Shown: positions 44,588-53,548, numbered from the stretch's first letter. The stretch is 64,000 nucleotides of DNA from Belnapia rosea (GCF_900101615.1 NZ_FMZX01000003.1:124001-188000); one strand, 5' to 3'. Notes: a model not told the origin generated them from the letters alone. Numbers and translations: made by a program.

Positions 44588-44698
44588 AGGTTCCGGCCCG
44601 GGCCCCCCATCTTGAGTATAGGTGCCTGGCCCTGCGCGCCGTCTTAAAAGGGATGCCGTTCGCCCCATTCGGGACGTCACCCCCCAGGGGTCAGGGAA

Positions 44699-45073
44699 TT
44701 GAAGCTTCCGCTCATCGCCATTGTCGAGGATGACCAGTTCGTCCGCACGGCAACCGCGAGCCTCATCCGCTCGATCGGGCTCGGGACCGAAAGCTTCGCC
44801 TCCGCGGAGGCATTCCTGCAGGAGGATCTTTCGCGCTTCGCCTGCGTGATCTCGGACGTTCAGATGCCCGGCCTCTCGGGGCTCGACCTGCTGCGCATCG
44901 CCGGGGAGCGCTGTGCCGGCCTGCCCGTCATCCTGATGACCGCCTTCCCGGACCCACGGATCGAGCGGCGCGCCATGGCCGGCGGCGCCCGCTATTTCCT
45001 CGAGAAGCCCTGCGACCCCGAAACCGTCGTGAGCAGCCTCGAGGCGGTGATCCGGAGCCGCGGCGCAGGATGA
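44699..45073 (+). CDS. Single-domain response regulator (receiver only)
   Basis: A 124-residue receiver with no output domain. The first strand ends IAIVEDDQFVRT, Asp53 is in CVISDVQMPGLSG, Thr is in ILMTAFPDP and Lys is in YFLEKPCDPETV. I take the TTG at 44699 as start because the first beta strand begins at once and the ribosome-binding stretch AGGGGTCAGGGA lies just before it; no ATG in this frame is suitably placed. Its stop overlaps the ATG of the giant kinase gene by four bases, so both are made in a fixed ratio. It may act as a phosphate shuttle or sink for that kinase. Confidence 0.85.
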   Translation: MKLPLIAIVEDDQFVRTATASLIRSIGLGTESFASAEAFLQEDLSRFACVISDVQMPGLSGLDLLRIAGERCAGLPVILMTAFPDPRIERRAMAGGARYFLEKPCDPETVVSSLEAVIRSRGAG

Positions 45074-48000
45074 GTGCCCTGGGCCCCGGCCTCGCCTCGT
45101 CGCTGGGGCCGCCCTTGGGGCCGGGCCCCTGCGCGCCGCGGGATGCGTACTGGCTCTCCGGCCTCCAGCTGGAGGATCTCGGCTCCGACGGCCAGGTCCA
45201 GCTCCTGCGGGCGCGCTGCCCGGCAAGCCTGGATACCTGGCTGGTCAACCGCATGCTGCCCGATGCGCCCCATGCCGAGGCCGGACTCCGCCGCGCCTTC
45301 GCGCTGCGCGATGCGCTGGCGCCGGACTGGGCGGTGCAGCCGCTCCACCTGGTCCCCACGCTGGACGGGCCGGTGCTGGTCCTGCGGGACCAGGGCGGCG
45401 GCCCTTGCCTGCCCCGGCCCGGCGGGGAGAGGGATCTCGGCAGCTTCCTGCGCCTGGCCGCCGGGGCCGCCCGGGCGCTTCGCTGCGCGCATGAGGGCGG
45501 CCTCCTGCATCGCGCCGTGACGCCCGCCAGCCTGGTGCTCGGCGCCGACGGCGTGGTGCGCCTGACCGGCTTCGGCTCGGCATTCCGCGAGGGGCTGGCG
45601 GCCAGCGATGACCCGCTTCCCGGCACGCTGCTGCCCTATCTGCCGCCCGAGCGGATGCGGCGGGAGGGCGGGGCCGGAGACGCGCGCAGCGACCTCTACG
45701 CCCTCGGCATGACGCTGTATGCGTGGCTGACCGGTCGCCTGCCCTTCGAGGCGGCGGATGCCCTGGGCTGGAGCCACGCCCATGCCGCCCGCCGCGCGCC
45801 GCCGCCCAGCCAGTTCCGGCCGGGGACGCCGGGGATGGTGGATACCATCCTGCTGCGGCTGGTCGCGAAGGAGCCCGCCTCGCGCTACCGCAGTGCCCTG
45901 CTGCTGGAACGCGACCTCCTGCGCGCCCTCGCCGCCTGGGAGCAGGATGGCCGGATCGCCGAGTTCGAGCCAGGCCTGGAGGCGGAGCATGGCCAGATCT
46001 CCGCCACCCAGCGTCTTGCCGGCCGCGAGGCGGAACGGCGTGCGCTGCGGCTGGCATTGGAACGGGTGTCCACCACCGGCAAGCCGGAGATCATCCTGCT
46101 CGCCGGCCCCGCCGGCTCCGGCAAATCCGCCCTGTTCCAGGCCATGCGCCAGGACATGGCCAGCCTCGCGGCCCGTGCGGCCGAGGGCAAATTCGACCAG
46201 CGGCGCCGGCCGATTCCGCATGCAGCGCTGGCCCAGGCCCTGCGCTCGCTGGTGCTGCGGATCCTGGGCCAGGACGATGCCACCCGCGCCCGCTGGGCCG
46301 CCGCTCTGGGCGCCGCCCTCGGGCGGCAAAGCGGGGCCATCCTCACCCTGGTCCCGGAGGCGGAACTGCTGACGGGGGCCGCGCCGGAATTGCCGGCCGG
46401 CCTGTCAGCCAGCCTGTTCCGCGACGTCCTGCGCCGCCTGCTGACGACCCTGGCCCCGCCGGGCCAGCCCCTCGTGCTCTTCCTCGACGACCTGCAATGG
46501 ATGGACGAGGCGACGCCGGAATTCCTCGCGCCTTTCGCCGAGGGCGACTACCCGAACATCCTTCTCGTGGCCGCCTTCCGCACCGGCAATGACGGCGCCG
46601 TGCCGTTGCGCCTGCAGGAGGCGCTGCGCGCACCGGCCATACCGGTGCAACGGTTCGACCTCGCGCCGCTGGATGCCGCGCAGGCCCGGCAGATCGTCGC
46701 CGATCTCCTGGGCGGCGACCCGGCCGGGCTGGCGGCGCTCTCCGATGCGGTTTGGCGCCGGGCCAATGGCAATCCGCTCTTCATCCGCCAGCTCCTGCAG
46801 GGCATGCACGAGGAGGGCGCGCTGCGCTACGACCCGGTCGCCGCGCGCTGGAACTGGGACCCCGACCGCATCGGCGGCGGGGAGCAATCCGCCGGCCTGG
46901 TGGAACTCGTCCTGCGCCGACTGGCGCGGCTGCCGGCGCGCAGCCGTGCGGCGCTTCGCACCATGGCGGTCTACGGCACCCAGATTCGCATTGCCCGCCT
47001 TGCCGCCCTGCTGGGCGTGACGGAATTGGGGGTCCGCCAGCTCCTTGCCCCGGCGGCGGAGGCGCGGGTGATCGCGCTGGAGCCCGAGGCGGCCGCCTTC
47101 GCCCATGGCCGCATGCATGAGGCCGCCTATGCGCTGCTGCCGCCCGGCCGCCGTGCCATGGCGCATGCCCGGGTCGCGCGGGTGCTGATCGCCACCGATC
47201 CGGGCGGGCGCAACCCGGATGGCACCGTCCTCGCCGCCGGGCATATCGAGCAGGCCGGCGCCAGCGGCATCCTTGCCACCGACCGTGAGGCTTTCGCCCG
47301 CGCCCTCATCGCCGCCGCCGCTGCGGCGCAGGATACCGGGGCGCTCGCCCCGGCGCTGGGCAAGCTCGCCCTGGCCGAGACATTGCTCGGCCTCGCCTCC
47401 GGGCCGGAAGCGGCGGCCCTGGCCATGGCGCGGACGCGGCTGGAGGCGGAATGCCTGATCCTCGCCGGCCGCTTTCCGGATGCCGCCGGGGTCATCGCCC
47501 GGCTGCTGCGCGAGGCGGGGGCCGATGCCGATCGGATCGCGGCGCTGCAGCTCGGAATCCGGCTGCAGAACCTGCAGTCGGATTTCGCTGGGGCGATCCG
47601 CACGGGCCTCGCCGCGCTGGCGCTTCTCGGCACCGAGGTCCCCCGCGATGCCGGCCAGGCCGAGGTGACGGCCGCCTATGCCAGGCTGCGGGACAGCATC
47701 GGACCGCGCGGGCCCGCGGCGCTGCCTGATCTCCCGCCCATGACGGACCCCAGGCTCCGCACGGCGATGGATGTCCTTGCCAGCGTCATCGGGCCGGCCA
47801 ATTTCCTCGACGACCGGCTGATGTTCATCCTGCTCTCCGAGATGGTCCGGCTGACCGTCGAGCATGGCATCGCCCCGGCCTCCTCCCAGGGCGTCGGCTT
47901 CTTCGGCGTCGCCCTGGCCCATCAGTTCAGCGAGTATGGCCGCGGCTTCGAATTCGCCCAGACCGGCGTGCGCATCGCGGAAGCCGCGGGCCAGGGCAGC

Positions 48001-50508
48001 CTCCGCACCGGCGCCCTCGTCGCCCTCGACCAGGTGAGCGTCTGGACGCGGCCCTTCGACTTCGCCCTTGCCTGCGCCCGCGCCGCCCTGGAGGAAAGCC
48101 GCGCCGATGGCGACCTTGCCATGGCATGCCATGCCTGCAACCACATCGTCTCCGACCTGCTCGCCATGGGCACGCCGCTGGACCAGGTGGCCGAGGAGAT
48201 AGAGCGCAGCATCGCCTTCACCCGGAAGGCCCATTTCCGGGATGTCGAGGCCATCCTCGGGGTCCAGCGGGACTTCGTGCGGTCGCTGCGCGATGAGGGC
48301 TCCCCCATGGCCGGCACCGCGCCGGAGAGCGCGATGACGCCGCTGGTCTTCTGGCACTGGCTGTTCCGTGGCATGGCGGCCTGGCATGCCGGGGAGCCGG
48401 AGGAGGCGGAGGAGAGCCTCGCCCGCGCCGCCGCGCTGTCCTGGTCCACCCCGGCGCATATCCATCTGGTGGACTTCCACCTCTATTCCGGCCTGCTCCG
48501 CGCCGAGCGCGGCGATGCCGGCGGGCTCGGCCCGCATCTCGAGGCGATGCGCGGCTGGGCCGGCCTGAACCCGGACAACTTCCGCGACAAGGCGCTGCTG
48601 CTGGAAGCCGAGGCGGCCTGGCTGAAGGGCGAGACGCTGCGGGCCTTCCGCCTCTTCGAGGAGGCGATCGGCGCTGCCGCGGCGGCCGACCGGCCACAGA
48701 TCCGTGCCCTGGCGCATGAGCGGGCGGCCGCCTGCTACCGCGCCGAGAATCTGGAGGGCGCGATGCGGCATCACCTGCGCGCCGCCCAGAGCCAGTACGA
48801 GGCCTGGGGCGCCACGGCCAAGGCGGCACGGTTGGCCAATCGGAGGGGCGCCCGCGCCGCCCGCCCGCCCGGCCGCCCGGACATGGCCCGGGCGCATGAC
48901 GAGCTCGACCTCGCCGCGGCCATGGCAGCGGTGCAGAGCCTCTCCGGCGAGATCGATACCGAGCGCCTGGTCGAGCGCCTCGTCACCCTCGCCATGACCT
49001 CGGCCGGGGCGAGCCGCGCCGCCCTTCTCCTGCTCGATTCCGGCCGGCCCATGGTGGAGGCGCTGGGCACCACCGATGAGGGCGGCATCGCCGTCCGCTT
49101 CGCCCGCGCCGCGCCCGCGCCGGCCGATATGCCGCTCTCCGTCCTCTACACGGTGATGCAGCGGCGGCAGCCCGTCTCGATCCCTGACCTGTCCGAGCCG
49201 CATGAGCACGGGTTCGACGGATATTTCGCCAAGGGCGGCCCGCGTTCCCTGCTCTGCCTGCCCCTCGTCAAGCAGGGCGCGCTGGTCGGCGCGCTGCTTC
49301 TCGAGAACGACGTCTCGGCCCATGCCTTCGATGGCTCGCGCCTCGCCCTGCTGGACATCCTCGCCAGCCAGGCTGCCATCTCGCTGGAGAATGCGCGCCT
49401 CTACGCGGCCCTGCGCACGAGCGAGGCCTCGCTCGCCCTCGGGCAGCGGATCAGCCGCTCGGGTAGCTTCCGCTGGAACCGCGCCACCGCCGAGCAGCGC
49501 TGGTCGGATGAGCTCTATGCCATCTGGCGTGCCGATCGCCGTGAGGGGCCGCTACCGGTCGCCGAGATGCTGCGGCGTGTCCATCCCGAGGACCGCGCCA
49601 CCTTCGTCGCCATCACCCGCCGGCGCTGGCAGGAAGCGCCGTCCGGCCCGCAGGGCTTCCGCATCCTCGGCCCGGATGGCGAGGTGCGCCATGTGGAGTT
49701 GCTGATGGAGGCGGCGGAGCCCGAGGTCTTCGTCGGCGTGCTGACCGATGTGACGGAGCGGCGCGGGACCGAAGCCGCGCTGCGCAACGTCCGCGCCGAA
49801 TTGGCGCGGACCGCCCAGGTCACCGCGATGGGCGAGCTGGCCGCCTCCATCGCGCATGAGATCAACCAGCCGCTTGCCACCATCCTCGTCCAGGCCGGCG
49901 CCGCCACGCGCTGGCTCAGCCGTGCCTCGCCCGATATCGGCGAAGCCCTGGCCGGGCTGCGCGACATCGCCAGCGATGCACAACGCGCCAGCGACATCAT
50001 CCGCGCGCTCCGTGCCCTGGCGAAGCAGGCCCCGCCCGAGCGGCAGGACGTCACCATCGATGCGCTGGTCCGCAAGGTCGCAGGGCTGGTCAGCGCCGAA
50101 GTCGAGGCCCGCGGCGCCACGATCGAGTTGGAAACCGACGCCGCCGACTTCACCGTCGCGGCCGACCCGGTGCAGATGCAGCAGGTCATCCTCAACCTCA
50201 TCACCAATGCCGTGGATGCGATGGAAGGCATCACCGGGCGTGCGCGCCGCATCATCATCCGCGCCAGCCTCGATGCCGCCGACAACATGGCCGAGGTGCT
50301 GGTGACGGATACCGGCCCGGGGATCGACCCGGCGCATCAGGCCCGGCTGTTCGATCCGTTCTTTACCACCAAGGCATCCGGCCTGGGCATGGGCCTCTCG
50401 ATCTGCCGCTCCATCGTGGAAGCCCATGGCGGGCGGCTCGAATGCCTCTCCACCGGGCCCGAGGGAACGGCATTCCGCCTGCGCCTGCCGATCGAGGCCC
50501 GGCACTGA
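45070..50508 (+). CDS. Pseudokinase-AAA/STAND ATPase-GAF-PAS-sensor histidine kinase hybrid
   Basis: An 1812-residue cytoplasmic multidomain protein. Residues about 20-300 have the Ser/Thr kinase fold (PERMR, then SDLYALGMTLYAWLTGRLPF), but the catalytic residues are lost. HRDxKPxN reads HRAVTPAS (Ala149, Thr151, Ser154), DFG reads GFG (Gly167), and no VAIK lysine is visible. Residues about 315-650 form an AAA/STAND ATPase: Walker A GPAGSGKS (346-353), Walker B LVLFLDDLQW (Asp473, Asp474). A long alpha-helical repeat-like region runs to about 1290. Then come GAF (about 1300-1440) and PAS (about 1455-1565). The histidine kinase has His1596 in IAHEINQPL, Asn1713 in ITNAVDAM and DTGPGI at 1747-1752. 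Proteins with this order are known as trifunctional kinase/ATP-binding/histidine kinase proteins. Here the first activity should be dead and the last two intact. Confidence 0.9.
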   Translation: MSALGPGLASSLGPPLGPGPCAPRDAYWLSGLQLEDLGSDGQVQLLRARCPASLDTWLVNRMLPDAPHAEAGLRRAFALRDALAPDWAVQPLHLVPTLDGPVLVLRDQGGGPCLPRPGGERDLGSFLRLAAGAARALRCAHEGGLLHRAVTPASLVLGADGVVRLTGFGSAFREGLAASDDPLPGTLLPYLPPERMRREGGAGDARSDLYALGMTLYAWLTGRLPFEAADALGWSHAHAARRAPPPSQFRPGTPGMVDTILLRLVAKEPASRYRSALLLERDLLRALAAWEQDGRIAEFEPGLEAEHGQISATQRLAGREAERRALRLALERVSTTGKPEIILLAGPAGSGKSALFQAMRQDMASLAARAAEGKFDQRRRPIPHAALAQALRSLVLRILGQDDATRARWAAALGAALGRQSGAILTLVPEAELLTGAAPELPAGLSASLFRDVLRRLLTTLAPPGQPLVLFLDDLQWMDEATPEFLAPFAEGDYPNILLVAAFRTGNDGAVPLRLQEALRAPAIPVQRFDLAPLDAAQARQIVADLLGGDPAGLAALSDAVWRRANGNPLFIRQLLQGMHEEGALRYDPVAARWNWDPDRIGGGEQSAGLVELVLRRLARLPARSRAALRTMAVYGTQIRIARLAALLGVTELGVRQLLAPAAEARVIALEPEAAAFAHGRMHEAAYALLPPGRRAMAHARVARVLIATDPGGRNPDGTVLAAGHIEQAGASGILATDREAFARALIAAAAAAQDTGALAPALGKLALAETLLGLASGPEAAALAMARTRLEAECLILAGRFPDAAGVIARLLREAGADADRIAALQLGIRLQNLQSDFAGAIRTGLAALALLGTEVPRDAGQAEVTAAYARLRDSIGPRGPAALPDLPPMTDPRLRTAMDVLASVIGPANFLDDRLMFILLSEMVRLTVEHGIAPASSQGVGFFGVALAHQFSEYGRGFEFAQTGVRIAEAAGQGSLRTGALVALDQVSVWTRPFDFALACARAALEESRADGDLAMACHACNHIVSDLLAMGTPLDQVAEEIERSIAFTRKAHFRDVEAILGVQRDFVRSLRDEGSPMAGTAPESAMTPLVFWHWLFRGMAAWHAGEPEEAEESLARAAALSWSTPAHIHLVDFHLYSGLLRAERGDAGGLGPHLEAMRGWAGLNPDNFRDKALLLEAEAAWLKGETLRAFRLFEEAIGAAAAADRPQIRALAHERAAACYRAENLEGAMRHHLRAAQSQYEAWGATAKAARLANRRGARAARPPGRPDMARAHDELDLAAAMAAVQSLSGEIDTERLVERLVTLAMTSAGASRAALLLLDSGRPMVEALGTTDEGGIAVRFARAAPAPADMPLSVLYTVMQRRQPVSIPDLSEPHEHGFDGYFAKGGPRSLLCLPLVKQGALVGALLLENDVSAHAFDGSRLALLDILASQAAISLENARLYAALRTSEASLALGQRISRSGSFRWNRATAEQRWSDELYAIWRADRREGPLPVAEMLRRVHPEDRATFVAITRRRWQEAPSGPQGFRILGPDGEVRHVELLMEAAEPEVFVGVLTDVTERRGTEAALRNVRAELARTAQVTAMGELAASIAHEINQPLATILVQAGAATRWLSRASPDIGEALAGLRDIASDAQRASDIIRALRALAKQAPPERQDVTIDALVRKVAGLVSAEVEARGATIELETDAADFTVAADPVQMQQVILNLITNAVDAMEGITGRARRIIIRASLDAADNMAEVLVTDTGPGIDPAHQARLFDPFFTTKASGLGMGLSICRSIVEAHGGRLECLSTGPEGTAFRLRLPIEARH

Positions 50509-50541
50509 GCAGGGCCGGGAACGGCCAATCGGGCGCCGGGA

Positions 50542-50694
50542 CTACCCTGCAAGGCGGAGGCCGGTGCCGGCCGGATAGGCTTTCCGCCCATGCAGTCGAC
50601 GTCTGTCCCGCATCGCGCAGTAGGCATGGAGGGCCGGCAGGGATGTCGCGTACATCGCGACCATGTAAGTAAAAGCCTGTGCGAGCGTCGACAT
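50542..50694 (-). CDS. Possible small protein (50 residues)
   Basis: A short frame starting at the second of two close ATGs, with GGAG ten bases upstream. The product has a weakly hydrophobic N-terminal helix (MSTLAQAFTYMVAMYATSLP) and a basic tail (MRDRRRLHGRK). It has no known family. Support comes from its setting: an AT-richer leader with two tandem 12-base repeats lies directly upstream on this strand. It sits between the giant kinase stop and the exopolysaccharide genes. It could also be chance. Confidence 0.35.
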   Translation of the reverse strand: MSTLAQAFTYMVAMYATSLPALHAYCAMRDRRRLHGRKAYPAGTGLRLAG

Positions 50695-50721
50695 CTTCAT
50701 CTCCGTGTCGATGCGTATTTT

Positions 50722-50749
50722 TGAAACATCCCATTTCTGAAACAACCCA
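50722..50749 (-). promoter_or_regulatory. Tandem 12-base repeats upstream of the small gene
   Basis: On the minus strand TGGGTTGTTTCA (50749-50738) and TGGGATGTTTCA (50733-50722) repeat with 16-base spacing and one mismatch. They end 28 bases before the ATG at 50694. Such spacing is common for activator or repressor half-sites. The binding protein is unknown. Confidence 0.4.
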
Positions 50750-50760
50750 CGACCCTGCGA

Positions 50761-51402
50761 TTAATCCGATTTAATCCAGGAACGGACTGGTTGATGGCAA
50801 CCCTGCGGAGGGCCCGCCGTTGCGCCGCGGAATTCCGGCATGGTCACATGGCCCGGAGCCGCCGCGCCCTGCCCGCGCAGCACCAGCAGCGCACAGCGCA
50901 GCATCAGCACCAGGTCGCCGCCGAGGCTCTGCCGCGCCGCATAGCGTGCATCGAGGGCAAGTCGCGGCCCCCAGGGCAGGGCATTCCGCCCCGCTGCCTG
51001 GGCGAGGCCGCAGAGCCCCGGCCGCACCGCCAGCCGCCGCGCCTGCGCCGGGCTGTAGAGCGGCGTGTAGTCCGGCGGCAGCGGCCGCGGCCCGACCAGG
51101 CTCATCTCGCCGCGCAGCACGTTCACCAGCTGCGGCAACTCGTCGAGCGCGCTCGCCCGCAGCCATCGCCCGAAGCGGCCGAGGCGCTCCGCATCGCTGC
51201 CCGCGCCATCCGCCATGCTGCGGAATTTCAGCAGGGTGAAAGGCTGGCCGCCCCACCCGGCGCGGACCTGCCGGAACAGCACCGGCCGCCCGAGCCTGAG
51301 GCGCACCGCCAGCGCCACCATCCCCAGCACCGGCGCCAGCGCCAGCAGCAGCACCGCGGCGCCCAGCAGGTCGAACAGCCGCTTGCCGCCCCGCTCATAC
51401 AT
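50761..51402 (-). CDS. Exopolysaccharide-initiating sugar-phosphate transferase (small PglC/WcaJ catalytic type)
   Basis: A 213-residue bacterial sugar transferase. One N-terminal re-entrant/membrane helix (LFDLLGAAVLLLALAPVLGM) is followed by the catalytic domain with LLKFRSMADGAGSDAERLG, RASALDELPQLVNVLRGEMS and LVGPRPLPPDY, and then RPGLCGLAQAAGRN. The catalytic Asp-Glu pair is in ALDELPQL. It transfers a sugar phosphate from a UDP-sugar to undecaprenyl phosphate at the inner membrane. It lacks the four extra N-terminal helices of the long WcaJ type. Its start overlaps the stop of the O-antigen-ligase-like gene by eight bases. Last gene of the minus-strand half of the EPS locus. Confidence 0.9.
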   Translation of the reverse strand: MYERGGKRLFDLLGAAVLLLALAPVLGMVALAVRLRLGRPVLFRQVRAGWGGQPFTLLKFRSMADGAGSDAERLGRFGRWLRASALDELPQLVNVLRGEMSLVGPRPLPPDYTPLYSPAQARRLAVRPGLCGLAQAAGRNALPWGPRLALDARYAARQSLGGDLVLMLRCALLVLRGQGAAAPGHVTMPEFRGATAGPPQGCHQPVRSWIKSD

Positions 51403-52621
51403 GCCTGCGGCGCGCCTCCACCGCGAGCGACAGCAGCAGGCCGAGGGCGAACCAGACCATCCGGTTGCCGAGATCGGTCGAGACCATGGCGGTCAGCGCG
51501 ACGGGCAGCGTCAGCGCCGCGATCCGCGCCGCCCGCCCCGGCGCCACGTGCCGGGCCTGCCGCAGCGCCAGCGCCACCCCGCCGCCAAAGGCCAGCAGCC
51601 AGAGCGCGAAGCCCGGCAACCCCGCCTCGGCCAGCATCTCCAGCGCATGGTTGTGCGGATGCAGGCTGCGGTCATCGCCGCTGCCCGCGGCCAGGGTGAA
51701 GCCGCCGGTGCCGAGGCCCAAGGGCGCCGCCGCCCCGGCCTGGCGCAGCGCCTCGCGCCAGAGCAGCAGCCGCGCCGGCACCGCCTCCGCCGGGTCGCCG
51801 AAGAGCCGGTCGAGGGTGCGCAGCCCCGCGACCTCCGCCGGCATCGCCAGCAGGAGCAGCAGCCCCGCCCCACCCGCCAGCCCCACCCCGCCCAGCCAAG
51901 CCAGCGCCGCTCCCCGCCGGCCCAGCAGCCAGAAGCGCAGCGCCGGCGCCCCACCCAGCCCGAGGCCGAGGCCGAGCGCCGCCGCCCGCCCGCCCGGCAC
52001 CAGCGAGGCCGCCGCCAGCCCCAGCACCACCACGCCCCAGCCGGCCCGCGCGCTGCCCCGTGCCTCGGCCAGCCGCAGCGCCGCCAGCCCGCCGGCACAG
52101 GCGATGGCAAGCCCGGCCAGCTGGTACTGCACCCGCACCCGCATCGGGTCGGCGCCCATCTCGCCGCCCAGCACCACCCGGTCGGTCGCCAGCCCCCAGG
52201 CGATGCCGGCCCCGACCAGCACCCCGATCGCCACCACCGCCGCGCCGAAGCGGCGCAGCGTCGGGGCATCGGCGCCGACCAGCAGCCCCGCCGCCAGCAT
52301 GGCGGGGCCGAGCACCACCACCTGCGGCAGCTTCTCCGCCAGCACGATGCGGGAGGCGCTCCAGCTCGCCGCCAGCACCAGCCAGACCAGCAGCCCCGCC
52401 ACCCCCGCCAGCGGCAGGACAAGGCCACGCCCGAGCCGCCAGTCGTGCAGCGCCAGCAGCAACAGCAGCGAGGGCAGCAGCAGCAGCCCGGCGAGCAGGG
52501 TGAGGTCGACCGGCAGCGCGGCGAGGCCGGGCAGGGATTTCAGCGCCCCGGCGAATTGCAGCATGGCGGCGAACAGCCCGGTGCCGGCCGCCAGCGCCCC
52601 GGCCTCAATCCGCCTCGGCAC
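51395..52621 (-). CDS. O-antigen ligase / Wzy-like polymerase
   Basis: A 408-residue membrane protein with at least ten hydrophobic spans. The Wzy_C signature is near SLHPHNHALEMLAEAGLPG, with the conserved histidines and asparagine of the large periplasmic loop. The frame is open far upstream, but that part is an antisense-like shadow of the Wzz gene. I place the start at the GTG at 52621, which overlaps the end of the Wzz-like gene by 17 bases and begins just before the first hydrophobic span. It either polymerises the repeat unit or ligates the glycan to a carrier; the two cannot be told apart from sequence. Confidence 0.85.
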   Translation of the reverse strand: MPRRIEAGALAAGTGLFAAMLQFAGALKSLPGLAALPVDLTLLAGLLLLPSLLLLLALHDWRLGRGLVLPLAGVAGLLVWLVLAASWSASRIVLAEKLPQVVVLGPAMLAAGLLVGADAPTLRRFGAAVVAIGVLVGAGIAWGLATDRVVLGGEMGADPMRVRVQYQLAGLAIACAGGLAALRLAEARGSARAGWGVVVLGLAAASLVPGGRAAALGLGLGLGGAPALRFWLLGRRGAALAWLGGVGLAGGAGLLLLLAMPAEVAGLRTLDRLFGDPAEAVPARLLLWREALRQAGAAAPLGLGTGGFTLAAGSGDDRSLHPHNHALEMLAEAGLPGFALWLLAFGGGVALALRQARHVAPGRAARIAALTLPVALTAMVSTDLGNRMVWFALGLLLSLAVEARRRHV

Positions 52622-53498
52622 CCAGCCTCCGCATGCCGGCCGGCACCTCGTATGGCTGTGGCCAAGGCCGCCCCGGCCCGCGCAGCAGCAGCAGGCAGGC
52701 GGCACCGAGCAGGCTGGCGAGCGGCGCCGCCACCGCCAGCAGCACCAGCAGCAGCGGCCGGTTGGGCAGGGAGGGGCGGATCTCCACCATCGGCGCCGAG
52801 ACCATCCGCACCGCCACCGCCTCATCCGCCGAGACCACCAGGGCAACCCGCTGCTGCGCCGCCAGCAACTCGTAGAGCGCGCCGCGCTGGTAGAGGTCCC
52901 GCTCCACCGCCAGCCGCGCCTCGATCGCCGCGATGCGCTGACGTGCCTGGCCCAGCAGGTCGGTGCGGACCTTGGCTTCCGCGAGGGCATGCAGCCGGCG
53001 CAGCATGTCGAGCGCCGCCTCCCGCTCGCGGTGCTCGAGCGTCAGGGTCACGGTGGTGGTGGCGATGCCCTGGGTGGCGGCGAAGCGCCCATCGAGCCAG
53101 GCCCCCGCATCGTCGAGATCGGCCTCGATCCGCCAGCCGAGCAGGCGGCGCAGCGCGCCCATCGGCCCGGCGCCGCGCCATTCGGTCAGGCTGGCGAGCA
53201 GCCCGGTGTCGCGGGCCAGCATCGCCGCCGCCTCCGGCGCGCGCAGCGCATCGAGATAGATGCCGAAATTGCCCGAGGGCCGGTTGTCCAGCAGCCCGCC
53301 CTGCAGCAGCGGCCCGGGCGCCATCAGGGTCGAGGTCGCGACGCCGCTGGTCTCGGCCGGCGCCACCATCGCCTGGGCGACATAGTGCCGCGGCCAGGCC
53401 AGGATCAGCGCGGCGCCAGGCGCCAGGGTCAGCACCGTCGCCAGCAGGACCGGCCAGCGCCAGCGCCAGATCCCGCGCAGCAACTCATCAAGGGGCAT
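52605..53498 (-). CDS. Wzz/GumC-like polysaccharide chain-length protein
   Basis: A 297-residue protein with one N-terminal membrane span (WPVLLATVLTLAPGAALILA) and one near the C terminus (LLLVLLAVAAPLASLLGAAC). The periplasmic part between them is helical and coiled-coil-prone (EREAALDMLRRLHALAEAKV). That is the two-span topology of polysaccharide co-polymerases. There is no cytoplasmic tyrosine kinase domain, so if one exists it is elsewhere. It probably sets chain length together with the ligase/polymerase encoded next. Confidence 0.82.
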   Translation of the reverse strand: MPLDELLRGIWRWRWPVLLATVLTLAPGAALILAWPRHYVAQAMVAPAETSGVATSTLMAPGPLLQGGLLDNRPSGNFGIYLDALRAPEAAAMLARDTGLLASLTEWRGAGPMGALRRLLGWRIEADLDDAGAWLDGRFAATQGIATTTVTLTLEHREREAALDMLRRLHALAEAKVRTDLLGQARQRIAAIEARLAVERDLYQRGALYELLAAQQRVALVVSADEAVAVRMVSAPMVEIRPSLPNRPLLLVLLAVAAPLASLLGAACLLLLRGPGRPWPQPYEVPAGMRRLGAEAD

Positions 53499-53535
53499 GC
53501 CGCATCCTAGTATCCGGTGCGAAATGGCATCAATA

Positions 53536-53548
53536 CGGAATCATTCCG
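53536..53548. promoter_or_regulatory. 13-base inverted repeat across the lyase stop codon
   Basis: CGGAAT-C-ATTCCG is a perfect inverted repeat that includes the heparinase-type gene's stop (53541-53543) and lies about 40 bases before the Wzz-like ATG. It may be an operator or a small RNA hairpin between the two genes. Chance occurrence is possible. Confidence 0.3.
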
